Shown here: positions 45,100-45,161 of the stretch, one piece after another
Layout: every line of letters begins with the position of its first letter
Position numbering within the stretch: position 1 is the first letter of the stretch
Assembly: GCA_002841995.1 (NCBI GenBank)
Contig: PHBS01000009.1
Location: 1 to 45,161 of the forward strand
From: Chloroflexi bacterium HGW-Chloroflexi-8
Lineage (GTDB): Bacteria; Chloroflexota; Anaerolineae; Anaerolineales; Anaerolineaceae
Direction: 5' to 3'
DNA length: 45,161 bases
Program-made: the position numbers and the translations under genes
The notes under the pieces: generated by a model
Databases searched by the model: none
Seen by the model: the letters and a program-made list of their open reading frames with translations, nothing else
What the model was told of the DNA's origin: nothing

Positions 45100-45161
45100 A
45101 AATCCGACTCTAACGCAGTCCGCCAAAGCGCTTTTTCCTTCCATACTTAATTTTTAAGTCC
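45100..45161. repeat. Degenerate direct repeat, copy 2 (reaches the window edge)
   Basis: This is the partner of 44923-44987. It shares AAATCCGA, CGCAGT, AAAGCGCT, TTTTCCTTCCAT and CTTAATTT. It may continue beyond the window, so a longer array is possible. Confidence 0.7.

Larger units (their letters stand above)
44831..45161. other. Non-coding right end with degenerate repeats
   Basis: The last 331 nt hold no reading frame I can support. There is a pyrimidine-rich section of CTTAG-containing units around 45032-45073 (such as CTTAGTGAA, CTTAGCAAA and CTTAGCGG), flanked by the two copies of a degenerate direct repeat. No terminator for the AhpD-like gene is obvious. Confidence 0.5.

Overview
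The window is about 45 kb of a moderately AT-rich bacterial genome. The likely source is the phylum Chloroflexota, probably an Anaerolineae-type lineage. This rests on very large Sec-exported surface proteins with Ig-like, RCC1, LamG and thrombospondin-3 modules, C-termini ending in a Tyr-Leu/Met-Pro-x-Ile motif, a sortase carrying its own LPETG sequence, and a type VII secretion-like locus that is neither the classical actinobacterial nor the classical Firmicutes form. This is inference from protein style; there is no rRNA or marker gene in the window.

Left flank (1-3315): a possible CDS tail, an alpha/beta hydrolase and a secreted chymotrypsin-fold protease with its own terminator, then about 0.9 kb of AT-rich DNA with no convincing gene.

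Surface operon (3316-25411, minus strand, about 22 kb). Four closely spaced genes are read in the order: a 4131-residue membrane-anchored LamG/TSP3 giant, a 675-residue Vgb-like beta-propeller protein, a 613-residue Ig/cadherin-like protein ending in LPETG plus a sortase domain, and a 1919-residue protein with three RCC1 propellers of exactly seven blades each. The propeller protein and the RCC1 protein share a C-terminal module. A NarL-type response regulator and a DegS/LiaS-like histidine kinase (25647-28018, plus strand) are divergent from this operon. The shared intergenic region is rich in GTGAA/TTCAC motifs, so these regulators probably control it.

Middle (28165-29215): a cysteine-rich 4Fe-4S protein, then AAGCTCTT octamer and CGCTA heptamer tandem repeats between convergent genes.

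Type VII-like secretion locus (29216-40999, minus strand). In transcription order it encodes a secreted-face VWA protein with a TM and a cytoplasmic FHA domain, a WXG100 protein with a long Gly/Ser tail, four small WXG100-like proteins, a 17-bp hairpin terminator, an EssB-like membrane pseudokinase, a three-P-loop FtsK/EccC/EssC ATPase, and a YukD/EsaB-like ubiquitin-fold protein fused to two FHA domains. A sigma70-type promoter lies just upstream of the VWA gene. I see no EccB, EccD, EccE, EsaA, EssA or mycosin gene. The set therefore looks like a distinct minimal type VII system in which the FHA modules are relocated. It is the strongest candidate here for an under-described system.

Right flank (41200-45161): a YigZ/IMPACT-family protein, a tandem GNAT acetyltransferase overlapping a truncated MalT-like protein, an AhpD-like carboxymuconolactone decarboxylase family protein with a good promoter, and a non-coding tail with a degenerate 60-bp direct repeat.
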